A stretch of 64,000 nucleotides of DNA from Silanimonas sp044377035 (GCF_044377035.1 NZ_JBILJW010000009.1:62001-126000), one strand, 5' to 3'. Positions 1-9,283 are shown, counted from the stretch's first letter. Notes: generated by a model not told the origin, from the letters alone. A program made the numbers and translations.

Positions 1-669
1 GCGCGGGCCGGACTCCCAGCGAAGCAGGACGTCCGCGGTCTTGCCCGCGCGACTCACCGCCACCCGGCCCGTGGTGCGCTTGGCGTCGAAGTAGCCGCGG
101 TCGGCCAGCTTGCGCTCGACGCGGAACTTCGAGGCTTCGTAATCGAGGTGGACGAAACGCTCGCCGACGTCCGGCTCCAGTTTCGGCAGCTCGCGCATCA
201 CGAAGCGATCATCCCGCGCTTCGCCAGTGATGTCGGCATCAAGCGTCTTCACCCGCACCGGCTCGCCGGGGTCGACGACCACCCGGATGCGGACCCCGTC
301 GCGCGCGGGCTCGCGGCGCACGTCGACCACGGGCGAATACCAGCCGAAGGGTTCGAGCGCTTTCGTGACTTCGCCCGGGATGCGCCGCAGCAGGAACTGC
401 AGCCGCGCTTCGCTGAGATCGCTGCGCTGCTTCACCGACAAGCGCGCCAGGGTCATGCCAAGGCGGGCGTTGGCCGCCTCCTCATCAGGCAGGCCGGCCA
501 AAGTGACGTCGACGACGCGGATGCGCGGCGGTTCCGGTTCGGCGGCCAGCGGCGAGGCGGCGTCCTCGGCGCGGACGGGCGACGCCCCGAAGGCCATCGC
601 CATGCCGACGGCGAGCAGCCAGCCTAGGCGCGCGAAGGGATGCCTCCGGCAGCGTGGGGCTGGCGGCAT
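1..669 (-). CDS. tamA: TamA-like outer-membrane translocation and assembly protein (5' part only)
   Basis: This is the N-terminal 223 codons of a gene that runs off the left edge of the window. Reading the minus strand from the ATG at 669 gives a basic start, a hydrophobic stretch LGWLLAVGMAMAFGASPVRA and a likely signal-peptidase site after VRA. The mature part reads like POTRA repeats (PRIRVVDVTLAGL, then VDPGEPVRVKTLDADITGEA and the later GERFVHLDYEASKFRV). POTRA domains at the N-terminus of an Omp85 barrel chaperone insertion of outer-membrane proteins; in TamA they contact the inner-membrane partner TamB. The gene begins 5 bp after the glyS stop, so it is probably co-transcribed with glyQS. 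The 16-strand barrel would lie outside the window, so TamA versus another Omp85 member is inferred from the POTRA style and signal peptide. Confidence 0.75.
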   Translation of the reverse strand, partial: MPPAPRCRRHPFARLGWLLAVGMAMAFGASPVRAEDAASPLAAEPEPPRIRVVDVTLAGLPDEEAANARLGMTLARLSVKQRSDLSEARLQFLLRRIPGEVTKALEPFGWYSPVVDVRREPARDGVRIRVVVDPGEPVRVKTLDADITGEARDDRFVMRELPKLEPDVGERFVHLDYEASKFRVERKLADRGYFDAKRTTGRVAVSRAGKTADVLLRWESGPR

Positions 670-674
670 CGGGC

Positions 675-2759
675 TCAGGTGGCGAGCTGCTCGATCGCGG
701 CCACTGCGGCGAAGCGGTCGGCCAGCGCCTTCAGCAGGGCGAGGCGGTTGTCGCGCACCGCGGCGTCCACGGCCATCACCATCACGCCGTCGAAGAACGC
801 ATCCACCGGCGCGCGGAGCGCCGCGAGCCGGCTCAGCACGGCCACGTAGTCGCGCGCGGCGAGTGACGCGTCGGTGTCGGCCAGCGCGGCGACGAGCGCC
901 GCATGCAGCTCGCGCTCGGCGGGTTCGACGAGCTTCGACGCATCGATGGTTTCGGGCAGCCCGCCCTCCACCTTCTTCAGGATGTTGCGCGCACGCTTGT
1001 TGGCCGCCGCCAGCGCGGCGGCTTCCGGCAGCTCGGCGAAGCGCTGCAGGGCCGAAAGCCGCTCGGCGAAATCGGCCAGCGAGACCGGCTTCGTCGCCGC
1101 GACGGCGTCGAACAGCGCCGCACCCACGCCGCGGTCGGCGAAGTAGCTGCGCAGGCGGTCGAGAATGAAGTCGTAGAGCTCGCCGGCATCGACATCGAGC
1201 CCGGCCGGCAGCGCGGCCTTGGCGGCTTCGAGCATGCCGACGAGATTGAGATCGAGCCCGCCCTCGATCAGCGTGCGGGCAAGGCCGAGCGCGTTGCGGC
1301 GGAGGGCGAAGGGGTCCTTGTTGCCCGAGGGCTTCAAGCCCGCGGCAAAGCCGCCGGCCAGCGTGTCGAGGCGCTCGGCGAGAGCCAGCACCTGGCCCAA
1401 GCGCGATGCCGCGATCGCATCGCCGGCGAAGCGCGGCGCGTAGACCTCATCCAGCGCCACGGCCACGGCATTGCGCGCCTCGGTCGGCAGCTCGGCGAGG
1501 CCGGCGTCGTGCGCGGCGTAGTAGCGGCCCGCGATGCCCTGCAGCTCGGGGAACTCGTTGACCATCCGGCTCTGCAAATCGGCCTTGCACAGCAGGGCCG
1601 CGATCTGTGCCAAGTCGGCGTCGTCGTCGAGCGCCGTGGCGATCGCACGCGCCAGCTGCGCGATGCGGGCCACCTTATCGGCGTAGCTGCCGAGCTTCTG
1701 CTGGTAGGTGACGGTGGAGAGGCCGGCGTTCATCGCCGACAGGCCCTGCTTCAAGTCCTCGTCGAAGAAGAAGGCGGCGTCGGCGAAGCGCGGGCGGATC
1801 ACGCGCTCGTAGCCCTTGCGCACTTCCGACTCATTCGTCGAAACGATGTTGGCGATGCCGATGAAGGCCTCGGTGATCCGACCCTGCGCGTCGAGCACCG
1901 GGAAGAACTTCTGGTTCGCCTCCATCGTCGAGATCAGCGCTTCCTGCGGCACGCGCAGGAAGGCCTTCTCGAAGCCGCAGAGCACGGCCTTCGGCCACTC
2001 GACGAGGCCGTTGACCTGCTCGAGGTTGTCCTCGGTGACGCGCGCCGTGCCGCCGGCCTGCGCCGCAGCCGCTTCAACTTCGCGAACAATGGCAGCACGA
2101 CGCTCGTCGGCATCGACCAGCACCTTCGCGCCGCGCATCGCTTCGACGTAGGCGTCGGCATCGCTGACCCACACCGCCTTGTCGTGCATGAAGCGATGGC
2201 CGCGGCTCATGCGGTCGGCGGTCTTGCCGAACGCAGCCAAGGGCACGACGTCCGCGCCGTACAGCGCCACCAGCCACAGCGCCGGCCGCGCGAAGGCGTG
2301 CTCGTGCGCGCCCCAGCGCATCGGCTTCGGGATCGGCATGGCCTTCAGCGCGTCATCCAGCACGGCCTGCAGCAGGTCGACGGTGCGCGCGCCCGGCTTC
2401 ACCGAGCGGGCCACGAAGCGCTCGCCCTTGGCATCGGTGGTGCGCTCGAGGTCCGTCCACGCCACGCCGGCCTTGGCCGCGAAGCCTTCCAGCGCCTTGG
2501 TCGGCGCGCCATTCGCATCGAGACCGATGTTGAGGTACGGACCCAGCACTTCCGAGCGCTGCTCGGGCTGCTCAGCCGCAACGCCCTCGATGTGCACGGC
2601 GAGACGGCGCGGCGAATACAGCGTGCGCGCGGTACCGATGGACACCCCACGCTTCGACAAGCCATCGGTGATGCCATTCGCAAACGCGGCGGCCAGTTCC
2701 GGCAGCGCCTTGACCGGCAGTTCCTCGACGCCGAGTTCGATCAGCAGGGACGCGCTCAT
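675..2759 (-). CDS. glyS: Glycyl-tRNA synthetase beta subunit
   Basis: A 694-residue protein beginning MSASLLIELGVEELPVKALP, the typical start of bacterial heterotetrameric GlyRS beta subunits. The beta subunit carries the tRNA-binding parts of the alpha2beta2 enzyme that charges tRNA-Gly in the cytoplasm. The frame is open further upstream inside glyQ, but the ATG at 2759 overlaps the glyQ stop by four bases (ATGA) and matches the conserved family start, so I place the start there. Length is the usual one for the family. It is translated after glyQ and is followed 5 bp later by tamA. Confidence 0.97.
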   Translation of the reverse strand: MSASLLIELGVEELPVKALPELAAAFANGITDGLSKRGVSIGTARTLYSPRRLAVHIEGVAAEQPEQRSEVLGPYLNIGLDANGAPTKALEGFAAKAGVAWTDLERTTDAKGERFVARSVKPGARTVDLLQAVLDDALKAMPIPKPMRWGAHEHAFARPALWLVALYGADVVPLAAFGKTADRMSRGHRFMHDKAVWVSDADAYVEAMRGAKVLVDADERRAAIVREVEAAAAQAGGTARVTEDNLEQVNGLVEWPKAVLCGFEKAFLRVPQEALISTMEANQKFFPVLDAQGRITEAFIGIANIVSTNESEVRKGYERVIRPRFADAAFFFDEDLKQGLSAMNAGLSTVTYQQKLGSYADKVARIAQLARAIATALDDDADLAQIAALLCKADLQSRMVNEFPELQGIAGRYYAAHDAGLAELPTEARNAVAVALDEVYAPRFAGDAIAASRLGQVLALAERLDTLAGGFAAGLKPSGNKDPFALRRNALGLARTLIEGGLDLNLVGMLEAAKAALPAGLDVDAGELYDFILDRLRSYFADRGVGAALFDAVAATKPVSLADFAERLSALQRFAELPEAAALAAANKRARNILKKVEGGLPETIDASKLVEPAERELHAALVAALADTDASLAARDYVAVLSRLAALRAPVDAFFDGVMVMAVDAAVRDNRLALLKALADRFAAVAAIEQLAT

Positions 2760-3694
2760 GCCGCGGCCTCCTGCGTGTCGAGGCCGAGTCGGGCGCGTTC
2801 CCCCGCGTCCTTTACGCCGGGGAAGCCGAGCTTCTGGCGCTGCGCGAAATAGGCCTCGGCCACGGAACGGGCCAACGTGCGCACGCGCAGGATGTAGCGC
2901 TGGCGTTCGGTGACGGAGATCGCGCGGCGCGCGTCGAGCAGGTTGAACGAATGCGAGGCCTTGCAGACCTGGTCGTAGGCCGGCAGCGGAAGGCCCAGCT
3001 CGACCAGCTTCAGCGCCTCCTTCTCGCAGGCGTCGAAGCGATGGAACAGCTCGGCCACGTCGGCGTGTTCGAAGTTGTAGGCGCTCTGCTCGCGCTCGTT
3101 CTGCAGGAAGACATCGCCGTAAGTCACGTCGCCGTGCGGGCCGCGCGTCCAGATGAGGTCGTAGACGTTGTCGCAGCTCTGCAGGTACATGCACAGGCGT
3201 TCGAGGCCGTAGGTGATCTCGCCGGTCACCGGCTTGCACTCGAGGCCACCGGCCTGCTGGAAGTAGGTGAACTGCGTCACTTCCATGCCGTTCAACCACA
3301 CCTCCCAGCCGAGGCCCCAGGCGCCGAGCGTCGGCGATTCCCAGTTGTCCTCGACGAGGCGCAGGTCGTGCACCTGCGGGTCGATGCCCAGCGCCTTCAG
3401 CGAACCGAAGTAGAGCTCGACGATGTTGTCGGGGTTCGGCTTCATCACCACCTGGTACTGGTAGTAGTGCTGCAGGCGGTTCGGGTTCTCGCCGTAGCGG
3501 CCGTCACCGGGGCGGCGCGAGGGCTGCACGTAGGCCGCGTTCCAGGCCTCGGGGCCGAGCGCGCGAAGGAAAGTGGCGGGGTGGAAGGTGCCGGCGCCGA
3601 CTTCGAGATCGAGCGGCTGGATCAGCACGCAGCCCTGCTCGGCCCAGTAGGCGTTCAGGCGCGTGATGAGTTCCTGGAAGGTGGGAGCGGACAT
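2756..3694 (-). CDS. glyQ: Glycyl-tRNA synthetase alpha subunit
   Basis: A 312-residue class II aminoacyl-tRNA synthetase catalytic subunit. The start MSAPTFQELITRLNAYWAEQ, followed by GCVLIQPLDLEVGAGTFHPAT and a block YVQPSRRPGDGRYGENPNR, is diagnostic for GlyQ. It forms glycyl-adenylate and works only with GlyS, encoded next with a 4-bp overlap. Together they form the first two genes of a minus-strand operon that continues into tamA. The 106 bp upstream, to the end of the DUF2785 gene, would hold the promoter; I see no clear motif in it. Confidence 0.97.
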   Translation of the reverse strand: MSAPTFQELITRLNAYWAEQGCVLIQPLDLEVGAGTFHPATFLRALGPEAWNAAYVQPSRRPGDGRYGENPNRLQHYYQYQVVMKPNPDNIVELYFGSLKALGIDPQVHDLRLVEDNWESPTLGAWGLGWEVWLNGMEVTQFTYFQQAGGLECKPVTGEITYGLERLCMYLQSCDNVYDLIWTRGPHGDVTYGDVFLQNEREQSAYNFEHADVAELFHRFDACEKEALKLVELGLPLPAYDQVCKASHSFNLLDARRAISVTERQRYILRVRTLARSVAEAYFAQRQKLGFPGVKDAGERARLGLDTQEAAA

Positions 3695-3766
3695 CGTTCT
3701 CGGATGCGGGAAATCAGGCCGCGCAGTATAGCGGCCACCCCCCTTGCCGCCCCGATCCGGACGGCC

Positions 3767-4660
3767 TCAGGGCATCCGGCGGAGCACATCGGCCACGGCA
3801 GGCACCCGAGCCTCCAGTGCCGGCGAGCCACTGGTCGCGAGCGTGCCGTGCAGCACGAACAGGAACACACGCAGGTTGTGGCGACGGGCCAACATCGTTG
3901 CCTCGGTCGGGGCGTCGGCGGGCGGCGCGGCCGCCACCACGGTCGCGAGCCAGGCCAACCACGCGGCCTCGTCGTGCTGCCCGCGCTGGAGGGCGAACAG
4001 CACGGGTCGCACGAGGCGTTCGGCCTCGCCATGGGTGTACGGTGGCGCGCCCTGCGGGGCGACCTGCGCCGCCACCGCCTCCAGCAGACGGTCGAGCTGG
4101 GCGCGATCAAGGGCCGGGTTCAGGGCCAGCTGCATCGCGAAGTCGGCACCGTGCGCCACGCCGTGCCGCCAGCCGATGCCCGGTTCGAAGCCCCGCCAAT
4201 CGCGCACGCCGGCGAGGTAACCCGCTGCCGCATCGACGAGACGCTGGCGCTGGGCCGCATCGAGCCACGGGGCGATGCGATCAGTGCGGGCGATTTCCGC
4301 CAGCACCAGCGCTTCGAACGGCGCGCGCACGCCGTCGGGGTCGGGCGCGGGCGTTCGCAGGGACTCGATGAGGCGCTCCATCAGTGCTTGCCGCGCTTCG
4401 GGCCGCAGCGCGTCGCCACGGAGCCACGCACTGAGGGCCTCGTACGCGCCGCCGTCGCGCCAGGCCGGATCGGGTGAAGCGAGGCAATCGAGCCATTGCA
4501 CCGCCATGGCCTCGCGCCGGTCGGCGTCTTCGATCACGAAGTCCCGGGCACGCAGGGCCGCCAGTCCCTCGGCGTCGAGACCGAGGGGCGGGCAAGCCGC
4601 AGACAGCGCGGGGGCGGACAGGCTGGCGAGGGCGACCAGGGCCAGAGAGCGGCGGCGCAT
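3767..4660 (-). CDS. DUF2785 family secreted protein
   Basis: Predicted 297 residues from the ATG at 4660. The first 22 residues (MRRRSLALVALASLSAPALSA) are a signal peptide, so the protein should be exported. The frame is open upstream to 4834, but the extra residues are low-complexity, and the signal peptide fixes the start. The body is helical with Trp-rich segments (GIGWRHGVAHGADFAMQLALNP) typical of DUF2785, a family without known function. The gene diverges from the amidotransferase gene at about 4779. No catalytic residues can be named with confidence. Confidence 0.7.
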   Translation of the reverse strand: MRRRSLALVALASLSAPALSAACPPLGLDAEGLAALRARDFVIEDADRREAMAVQWLDCLASPDPAWRDGGAYEALSAWLRGDALRPEARQALMERLIESLRTPAPDPDGVRAPFEALVLAEIARTDRIAPWLDAAQRQRLVDAAAGYLAGVRDWRGFEPGIGWRHGVAHGADFAMQLALNPALDRAQLDRLLEAVAAQVAPQGAPPYTHGEAERLVRPVLFALQRGQHDEAAWLAWLATVVAAAPPADAPTEATMLARRHNLRVFLFVLHGTLATSGSPALEARVPAVADVLRRMP

Positions 4661-4778
4661 GGCGGTATTCCGTGGACGAGGATCGTCGCCCGATCGTGAG
4701 CGCGGCCGAGCCAACCCACCCGTGCCGGAAGCCCCGATCGGACTCGACGCGATGCCTTCGGGCTTCCACACTAGGGGC

Positions 4779-5510
4779 GTGTCCCGTCCATCCCGCTTCC
4801 TCATCCTCGAAACCGGTCGGCCGGTGCCCAGCATGCGGCGCCACGGCGGATTCCCTCATGTGATCCGTACCGCGGCCGGCCTCCCGCGCCACGCGGCGCA
4901 GGTCGTGCCGGTGCTCGACGGCCACGCGCCGCCAGACCCGAGCGGCTTCGCGGGCGTCATCGTCACCGGCTCCGGGGCGATGGTCACCGACCGCGAACCC
5001 TGGTCGGAGACCACGGCCGAATGGCTGCGACGCGCGGCCCACCACGGCCTGCCGATGCTCGGCATCTGCTACGGCCACCAGCTCATCGCCCAGGCCTTCG
5101 GCGGCGAAGTGGCCTGGAACCCGCAGGGCCGCGAGATGGGCACGGTGCCCGTGCGCCTACACGCCGAGGCCGCGCACGATCCTTTGTTCAGGCACCTGCC
5201 CAGCGAGTTTCCGGCCCAGACCACGCATCTCCAGACCGTCCTCGCGCCGCCGCCGGGCGCGGTGGTGCTGGCACGCTCGGCGCTCGACGGCTGCCAAGCC
5301 TTCCGCCTCGGTGAACGGGTCTGGGGCCTGCAATTCCATCCCGAGTTCGGCGTCGTGCACATGCGCGGCTACATCGATGCGCGACGCGAGGCGCTGAAGC
5401 GCGAAGGGCAGTGCCATGTGCGGATGCTAGAGTCCGTGCGCCCCGCCCCGGCCGCGCGCAACGTGCTGCGTCGCTTCGTCCGCCACGCCCTCGCGCAGCG
5501 CCACGGCTGA
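4779..5510 (+). CDS. Class I glutamine amidotransferase (GMP synthase-like, stand-alone)
   Basis: About 243 residues with a class I GATase fold. The nucleophile elbow is MLGICYGHQLIAQAFGGEV, with Cys as nucleophile, and the catalytic His-x-Glu is in LQFHPEFGV. The central THLQTV block is typical of the GuaA-like stand-alone amidotransferases found near purine or polyamine metabolism genes. There is no attached synthetase domain, so the acceptor is unknown. I chose the GTG at 4779, which gives MSRPSRFLILETGRPV; the in-frame ATG at 4752 is an alternative. The gene diverges from the DUF2785 gene and is followed 37 bp later by a membrane-protein gene on the same strand. Confidence 0.82.
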   Translation: MSRPSRFLILETGRPVPSMRRHGGFPHVIRTAAGLPRHAAQVVPVLDGHAPPDPSGFAGVIVTGSGAMVTDREPWSETTAEWLRRAAHHGLPMLGICYGHQLIAQAFGGEVAWNPQGREMGTVPVRLHAEAAHDPLFRHLPSEFPAQTTHLQTVLAPPPGAVVLARSALDGCQAFRLGERVWGLQFHPEFGVVHMRGYIDARREALKREGQCHVRMLESVRPAPAARNVLRRFVRHALAQRHG

Positions 5511-5547
5511 ACGCCCCATCCCTTCTCTCCTCCCCGGAACCCCTCGC

Positions 5548-6516
5548 ATGACGCCCCGCTGGGCCGGCTTGACCGCCCCCTTCCGCTGGCTGATCGACGC
5601 CGTCGACGTCGGCCGCCACCAGCCCGCCGTGATCATCTCGGCGATCCTCTTCACGGTGGCGGTCGGCTTCCTGCCGTCGCTGCCGATCCAGCTGATGACG
5701 CTGGCCGGCTCGCCGCCGGGCATGGCTGTGCAGCTGCTGTTCCAGGCGATCGGCCTGATCGTGTCGCTGGCGATCTCGCCGGTGCTGGTCGCCGGCATCT
5801 ACCGCCTGCTGGACGGCGCCGAGCAGGGCCGCCCCGTGGCTGTCGCGCAGATCGGCGACGGCTTCCGCGATGGCAGCTGGGGCGCGATCGTGCTCGTCAC
5901 CGTGCTCGGTTACGTGCTGATGTTCGGCCTGCTGCTCGCGATGATGATGGTCGTGGCCGCGGTCACCGGCGTCGAGGCGTTGCAGGCCCTGCAGCAATGG
6001 CTCGAGCAGTTCATGGCGCTTCAGGCCAAGGCGCAGGAGAGCGGCGTGCCGCTCCAGCCCAAGGACGTGGCCGCGCCACCCGAGGGGCTGGGTGCCGCCG
6101 TGCTCGTGGTGCTGGCCTTCCTGCCGCTGTGGTTGGTGGTGGCGCTGGGGCTCGGCTGGTCGCTGGTGTCGGTGACGCTGCGCGGCACCTCGCCGGTGGC
6201 GGCGGTGATCGGCGGATTGCGCGCCGCCGCCCTCAACGCCATGCCGCTGGTCGTGTTCTTCCTGGCCCTGCTGCTGCCCGGCCTGCTGGCAGCCGGGCTC
6301 TTCGGGCTGGTGATGGCGGCGGTCGTCGCCCTCGCCTCGCTGTTGGGGCCGATGGTCGGCGGCGTGATCGCGGTGGCGATGACGATGGTGATCGCCGTGG
6401 TCTTCGCGGCGATCAGCTACGGGTTCACGCTCAACGGCTGGCGCGCGGCCTGCGACGATGGTGGAGGCGATCGCGCCGCGAACGACCGCCCCGAGATCGC
6501 CGGCTTCGAGGCCTGA
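5548..6516 (+). CDS. Polytopic membrane protein, BPSS1780-like
   Basis: A 322-residue integral membrane protein with about six hydrophobic helices, for example around residues 25-45, 115-140, 190-215, 230-255 and 265-300. A polar linker near residues 145-180 carries Gln-rich segments. The N-terminal segment APFRWLIDAVDVGRHQP and the later GWRAA near the C-terminus resemble the BPSS1780 family of uncharacterised proteobacterial membrane proteins. No catalytic or transport motif is visible. It converges on the RDD gene, ending 28 bp from that gene's stop codon. Confidence 0.6.
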   Translation: MTPRWAGLTAPFRWLIDAVDVGRHQPAVIISAILFTVAVGFLPSLPIQLMTLAGSPPGMAVQLLFQAIGLIVSLAISPVLVAGIYRLLDGAEQGRPVAVAQIGDGFRDGSWGAIVLVTVLGYVLMFGLLLAMMMVVAAVTGVEALQALQQWLEQFMALQAKAQESGVPLQPKDVAAPPEGLGAAVLVVLAFLPLWLVVALGLGWSLVSVTLRGTSPVAAVIGGLRAAALNAMPLVVFFLALLLPGLLAAGLFGLVMAAVVALASLLGPMVGGVIAVAMTMVIAVVFAAISYGFTLNGWRAACDDGGGDRAANDRPEIAGFEA

Positions 6517-6543
6517 TCCACGGCCTCGGCGCTGCGCCGGGGC

Positions 6544-7200
6544 TCAGAGGCCGAGCACCATCACGGCCTGCATCGCCGTCCACGCCACCCAGCCCAGCAG
6601 CAGCGCCACGGCGGCGGCCTGCAGGCCCAACCACGCCGTTGCCCAGGCCGGAAGCGCCGCATCGCCGTCGACGCGCGTGCCTGCGGCCAGATCGTGGCCG
6701 GCACGGCCGTCGTCGCGGAACATCACCAGCGCGTGGCCGAGGTGCAGCAACAGCCAGCTCGGCCCGGCCGCCACGAAGCGCAGCAGCGCGCGCGGCAGCC
6801 CCACTGTCGTGCCGTCGTTGGCCAGCACGCGAAGGCCGAGCGCGCGCTTGCCCGGCGTCGCGCTCCACGGCGAGGCCTCGAAGCCAATGAAGTACGCGGC
6901 CACCACGAGCCAGGCCCACAGGCCCGCGCTGAGCAGCGACGCGAACAGCGCCTCCATGCCCTGCGTCATCGAGGCCATGAAGGCGGCATCGGCCTGCAAG
7001 GCACCGGCGAGGTCGAGCAGGGCGATGTGCCCGGCCGCGAACGCGCGATCCAGCGCGAGCTGGATGGCGCCTTCCATGCCCCGCCACGCGGCCTGAACGA
7101 CCTGCAGCGGGCGCCATGCGGCGCCGACGACGAAGGGCGACAGCAGCGCGAGATCCAGGGTGTAGGCGGCGTAGCGCGCCTTGAAGGCGGCGGCGCTCAT
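6544..7200 (-). CDS. RDD family membrane protein
   Basis: A 218-residue membrane protein beginning MSAAAFKARYAAYTLDLALLSPF, the Arg/Asp-containing first helix that names the RDD family. The second hallmark, SPWSATPGKRALGLRVLANDG before the last helices, is also present. Some RDD proteins elsewhere have been linked to ion transport, but this one cannot be assigned. Its start codon overlaps the tatC stop by four bases, so it is the last gene of the tatABC operon here. Confidence 0.8.
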   Translation of the reverse strand: MSAAAFKARYAAYTLDLALLSPFVVGAAWRPLQVVQAAWRGMEGAIQLALDRAFAAGHIALLDLAGALQADAAFMASMTQGMEALFASLLSAGLWAWLVVAAYFIGFEASPWSATPGKRALGLRVLANDGTTVGLPRALLRFVAAGPSWLLLHLGHALVMFRDDGRAGHDLAAGTRVDGDAALPAWATAWLGLQAAAVALLLGWVAWTAMQAVMVLGL

Positions 7201-7940
7201 GCCGCTTCGGCGGGCTTCGCGCGCAGCAGCAGCCGGCCCACCAGCAGTCCGGCTTCATACAGCAGCCACATCGGGATCATCAGCAGCACCATCGACAGGC
7301 CGTCCGGCGGCGTCAGCAGGGCGGCGAGGATGGCGATGACGACGATGACGTAGCCGCGCCACTCTGAGAGCTGCGCCGGCGTGACCCAACCAAGCATCAG
7401 CGCGACCAGCACGGCGATCGGCATCTCGAAGGCGAGGCCGGCGGCGAGGCCCATCACCAGCACGAAGCTGAGGTAGGCGTTGATGTCCGGCATCATCGTC
7501 ACGCCCTCCGGCACCGTCGCGGTGAGGAAGGCGAACATCGCCGGCAGCAGCACGAAGTAGGCGAAGGCGATGCCGACGTAGAACAGCAGCACCGCGGCGA
7601 CGAGCAGCGGCAGCGCGAGGCGCTTCTCGCTGCGATAGAGGCCGGGCGCGACGAAGGCCCAGGCCTGGTAGAGCATGAAGGGCACGGCGACCAGCAGCGC
7701 GACGAACAGCGTCAGCTTCATCGGCGCGAAGAACGGCGAAGCGACATCCACCGCGATCAGCTGGCCGCTGTCGGGCAGGTGCGCGAGCAGCGGCGCCGCG
7801 AGGCGCGCGTAGAGGTCGTTGGCGAAGGGCAGCAGGCCGAGGAAGGCGACGCCCAGCGCCAGCAGCGCGCGCATGGTGCGCAGGCGCAGCTCAAGCAGGT
7901 GGCCCATCAGGCCCAGCCCGGTGTCGGCGTCGTCGCTCAT
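7197..7940 (-). CDS. tatC: Sec-independent protein translocase subunit TatC
   Basis: A 247-residue six-helix membrane protein. The N-terminal MGHLLELRLRTMRALLALG corresponds to the conserved cytoplasmic HLxELRxR segment that binds the twin-arginine signal, followed by PFMLYQAWAFVAPGLYRSEKR and FEMPIAVLVALML, all TatC signatures. TatC recognises folded Tat substrates together with TatB and recruits TatA to form the pore. Four-base overlaps with tatB upstream and with the RDD gene downstream show tight translational coupling. Confidence 0.97.
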   Translation of the reverse strand: MSDDADTGLGLMGHLLELRLRTMRALLALGVAFLGLLPFANDLYARLAAPLLAHLPDSGQLIAVDVASPFFAPMKLTLFVALLVAVPFMLYQAWAFVAPGLYRSEKRLALPLLVAAVLLFYVGIAFAYFVLLPAMFAFLTATVPEGVTMMPDINAYLSFVLVMGLAAGLAFEMPIAVLVALMLGWVTPAQLSEWRGYVIVVIAILAALLTPPDGLSMVLLMIPMWLLYEAGLLVGRLLLRAKPAEAA

Positions 7941-8284
7941 GGCGCGGGCGGCTTGGGATCGGCGGCGGCGCCCGCCGCCTCGTCGGTCGCGGGCGGGGCG
8001 TCGTTGCGCTCGATATCGCGAACGCCCGACTGCAGCTCGCGCGCCTCGTCGTCGAGCTGCTTCACCGCGTCGCGGATCGCTTCGCGCTCGGCTTGCAGGG
8101 AGGCCTTCATCTCTTCGGCCGCGAGCTCACGCTCCATCTCGGACTTCACCGCGAACCACTGCGCGCGCGCCTTGCGCACCCAGAGGCCGGCGAAACGCGC
8201 CGCCTTCGGCAGGCGTTCGGGGCCGAGCACCACCAGGGCGATCACCCCGATGATGCCGATCTCAAACCAGCCGAGCTCGAACAT
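7937..8284 (-). CDS. tatB: Sec-independent protein translocase subunit TatB
   Basis: A 115-residue protein starting MFELGWFEIGIIGVIALVVLGPERLP: one N-terminal membrane helix, the Gly-Pro hinge and the Glu typical of TatB. A long amphipathic and charged helix follows (ARAQWFAVKSEMERELAAEEM), then a Pro/Ala-rich acidic tail. TatB sits with TatC in the receptor complex of the twin-arginine pathway. It is 25 bp downstream of tatA and overlaps tatC by four bases. Confidence 0.95.
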   Translation of the reverse strand: MFELGWFEIGIIGVIALVVLGPERLPKAARFAGLWVRKARAQWFAVKSEMERELAAEEMKASLQAEREAIRDAVKQLDDEARELQSGVRDIERNDAPPATDEAAGAAADPKPPAP

Positions 8285-8309
8285 GGCGGTGCGTCAGCCG
8301 GGCCGCGGC

Positions 8310-8534
8310 TCAGGCGCCGGGGCGGTCGTTTTCCTTCCGCTCGCTGCTGGCGTCGACGCCCGGCTGCGGTGCCGGCGGATCCAGCTTGGCGGGCTCGTCC
8401 TGCGCATCGCGCACGCCCTTCTTGAAGCTCTGGATGGCCTTGCCGAGGTCGCCGCCGGCGCTGATCAGCCGCTTCGTGCCGAAAACCACCAGCACGATCA
8501 GGAGGATGATGACGAGTTCGCGGAATCCCAGCAT
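8310..8534 (-). CDS. tatA: Sec-independent protein translocase subunit TatA
   Basis: A 74-residue protein with the TatA layout. A short membrane helix MLGFRELVIILLIVLVVFG is followed by KRL and an amphipathic helix ISAGGDLGKAIQSFKKGVRD containing the conserved Phe-Lys-Lys-Gly motif, then a polar tail. Position 8 of TatA/E is usually Gln or a related polar residue; here the segment reads FRELV. TatA oligomers form the translocation pore. It is the first gene of tatA-tatB-tatC-RDD. The 68 bp between it and the SYLF gene stop presumably contain the operon promoter. Confidence 0.95.
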   Translation of the reverse strand: MLGFRELVIILLIVLVVFGTKRLISAGGDLGKAIQSFKKGVRDAQDEPAKLDPPAPQPGVDASSERKENDRPGA

Positions 8535-8602
8535 GGACGTGCTCCGAAGTCAGGGGCCAAGGATAGCCCGTCCGGCCGGCGGCCCGAAGGCCGCCCGCGG
8601 TT

Positions 8603-9283
8603 TCAGCGCGCGGCCTGCGCGCTGGCTTCCTCGAGCTTGTCGCGGAAGCCGACGACGGCATTCACCTGCGGGCGGACGCGGTTCTCGAGGATCATGCGCG
8701 CGGTGACGTCGCGGCCGTACACGCGGCGGTTGGCGCGGTTGTCGATGGCGATGACGGCGCCATCGAGCGCGATGCCGGCGAACAGGCCGCGGGCGCGGGA
8801 GTAGCTGTAGATCTCGGCCTTGAGCTGGCCGTCGGTGCTGGCCTGCGCGCTGCGGCCCACCGGGCCAGCGGCCACCGAGGCGTCGGCGCCGAGGGTGAAC
8901 TTGCCGTTGACGATGTTGTCGACGCCGCGGCGGTTGCGGAACACCAGCACCACGTCAGCCGACTGCACGCCGGCCTGGAAGCCGAAGCTGCCGCCGCCGA
9001 GGGTGATGAAGGTCGGGTTCGACCAGGTGCCGTCGCTGCCACGCACGGCCATCAGGCCCTTGCCGCCGCGGCCGCCGAAGATCAGGCCGGCCTTGACCAC
9101 GTCCGGCATCACCGCGATGGCCTCGGCTTCGCGCAGCAGGCGCTCGGGGATGGATTCCTCGGGGATGGCGAGGATCTCGGAGAGCACGCGCACGGCGTTG
9201 TCGGCGCGTTGGATCTCCTTCTCCTGCGCGCTCGCGGCGAAGGGCAGCATCAGGGCCAGCAGGGCGGTCAGCACCAGGCGCAT
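8603..9283 (-). CDS. Secreted SYLF-domain (Ysc84-type) lipid-binding protein
   Basis: A 226-residue protein from the ATG at 9283, which is preceded by AAGGAG at a good distance. Residues 1-20 form a signal peptide ending FAASAQ. The rest is a SYLF domain, with EEIPE-type N-terminal helices, the blocks AVMPDVVKAGLIFGGRGGKG and LGGGSFGFQAGVQSADVVLV, then ADASVAAGPVGR. The domain binds phosphoinositides in eukaryotes; bacterial members are periplasmic and of unknown role. It diverges from hemH. Confidence 0.88.
   Translation of the reverse strand: MRLVLTALLALMLPFAASAQEKEIQRADNAVRVLSEILAIPEESIPERLLREAEAIAVMPDVVKAGLIFGGRGGKGLMAVRGSDGTWSNPTFITLGGGSFGFQAGVQSADVVLVFRNRRGVDNIVNGKFTLGADASVAAGPVGRSAQASTDGQLKAEIYSYSRARGLFAGIALDGAVIAIDNRANRRVYGRDVTARMILENRVRPQVNAVVGFRDKLEEASAQAAR

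Noticed and set aside
903..2852. 649-residue plus-strand frame opposite glyS
   Set aside because: GlyS on the minus strand has full family similarity, and the plus-strand product has the biased composition of a shadow.
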